This document shows positions 6,104 through 6,141 of a stretch of 6,141 nucleotides of DNA, one piece after another; the first letter of the stretch is position 1, and each line of letters starts with the position of its first letter. The stretch is from assembly GCA_023462275.1 (NCBI GenBank), contig JAEWYD010000167.1, forward strand, positions 1 to 6,141. The letters are read 5' to 3'. The notes under the pieces are model-generated. The model was not told where the DNA came from and searched no databases. It worked only from the letters and a program-made list of their open reading frames with translations. The position numbers and the translations under genes are program-made. The DNA is from Actinomycetes bacterium (GTDB lineage Bacteria > Actinomycetota > Actinomycetes > Actinomycetales > Cellulomonadaceae).

Positions 6104-6141
6104 CGACGAAGAGTCCGTTCCTGCACCGCTTCCACCGCCCG
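6100..6141 (-). CDS. fliO: FliO C-terminal tail (partial, 5' end outside window)
   Basis: Only the last 13 codons and a TGA stop are inside the window. They read RAVEAVQERTLRR, a basic amphipathic tail of the kind that ends FliO proteins. FliO is a small bitopic membrane protein that helps FliP assemble into the flagellar export gate. Two things support the call: the tail resembles the usual Arg-rich FliO end, and the fragment sits directly upstream of fliP, where fliO normally lies. The stop overlaps the TTG start of fliP, so the two would be translationally coupled. So short a fragment cannot prove identity; position in the operon carries most of the weight. Confidence 0.6.
   Translation of the reverse strand, partial: RAVEAVQERTLRR

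Noticed and set aside
1..6141. A search for promoters, terminators, tRNAs, mobile elements or a defence system hidden in the window
   Set aside because: The window is coding from end to end with at most one base between genes, no insertion-sequence ends or inverted repeats stood out, and all genes belong to the flagellar export operon.

Overview
The window is the middle of a flagellar export-apparatus operon from a very GC-rich bacterium. Every gene is on the minus strand, so transcription runs from high to low coordinates. Codon third positions are almost all G or C. FliP carries an Ala/Pro/Thr-rich N-terminal extension. Both traits, with the gene order, point to a motile high-GC actinobacterium, plausibly a Micrococcales member such as a Cellulomonas relative. 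The host assignment is inference; the flagellar identity is firm.

Layout in transcription order: tail of fliO (cut by the window end, 6141-6100), fliP (6103-5201), fliQ (5204-4932), fliR (4930-4151), flhB (4154-3048), flhA (3051-997) and the N-terminal 341 codons of flhF (1025 to below 1, cut by the window start). There is no real intergenic space. fliQ, flhB and flhA start in an ATGA overlap with the preceding stop, fliP starts in a TTGA overlap, fliR starts with GTG one base after the fliQ stop, and flhF overlaps the end of flhA by 29 bp. No promoter, terminator, RNA gene, mobile element or CRISPR array is visible, which fits the interior of one polycistronic unit.

The genes work together. 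FliP, FliQ and FliR form the export gate in the membrane, with FliO assisting FliP assembly. FlhB is the autocleaving substrate-specificity switch. FlhA is the export-driving channel with a cytoplasmic docking domain. FlhF-family proteins are SRP-type GTPases that help set flagellar number and position. The five core gate proteins look intact, with their key residues in place.

The feature most worth a second look is FlhF. It has a clear FlhF N-terminal domain and, after a repeat-bearing Pro/Ala/Glu-rich linker, a segment that looks like the start of the NG GTPase domain. The Walker A (G1) loop there reads GPGEDALRT where active members have GPTGVGKTT, and the next conserved motif (DTYRxGAxEQL) is not recognisable. 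It may be a nucleotide-binding-deficient FlhF. The remaining G motifs lie outside the window.
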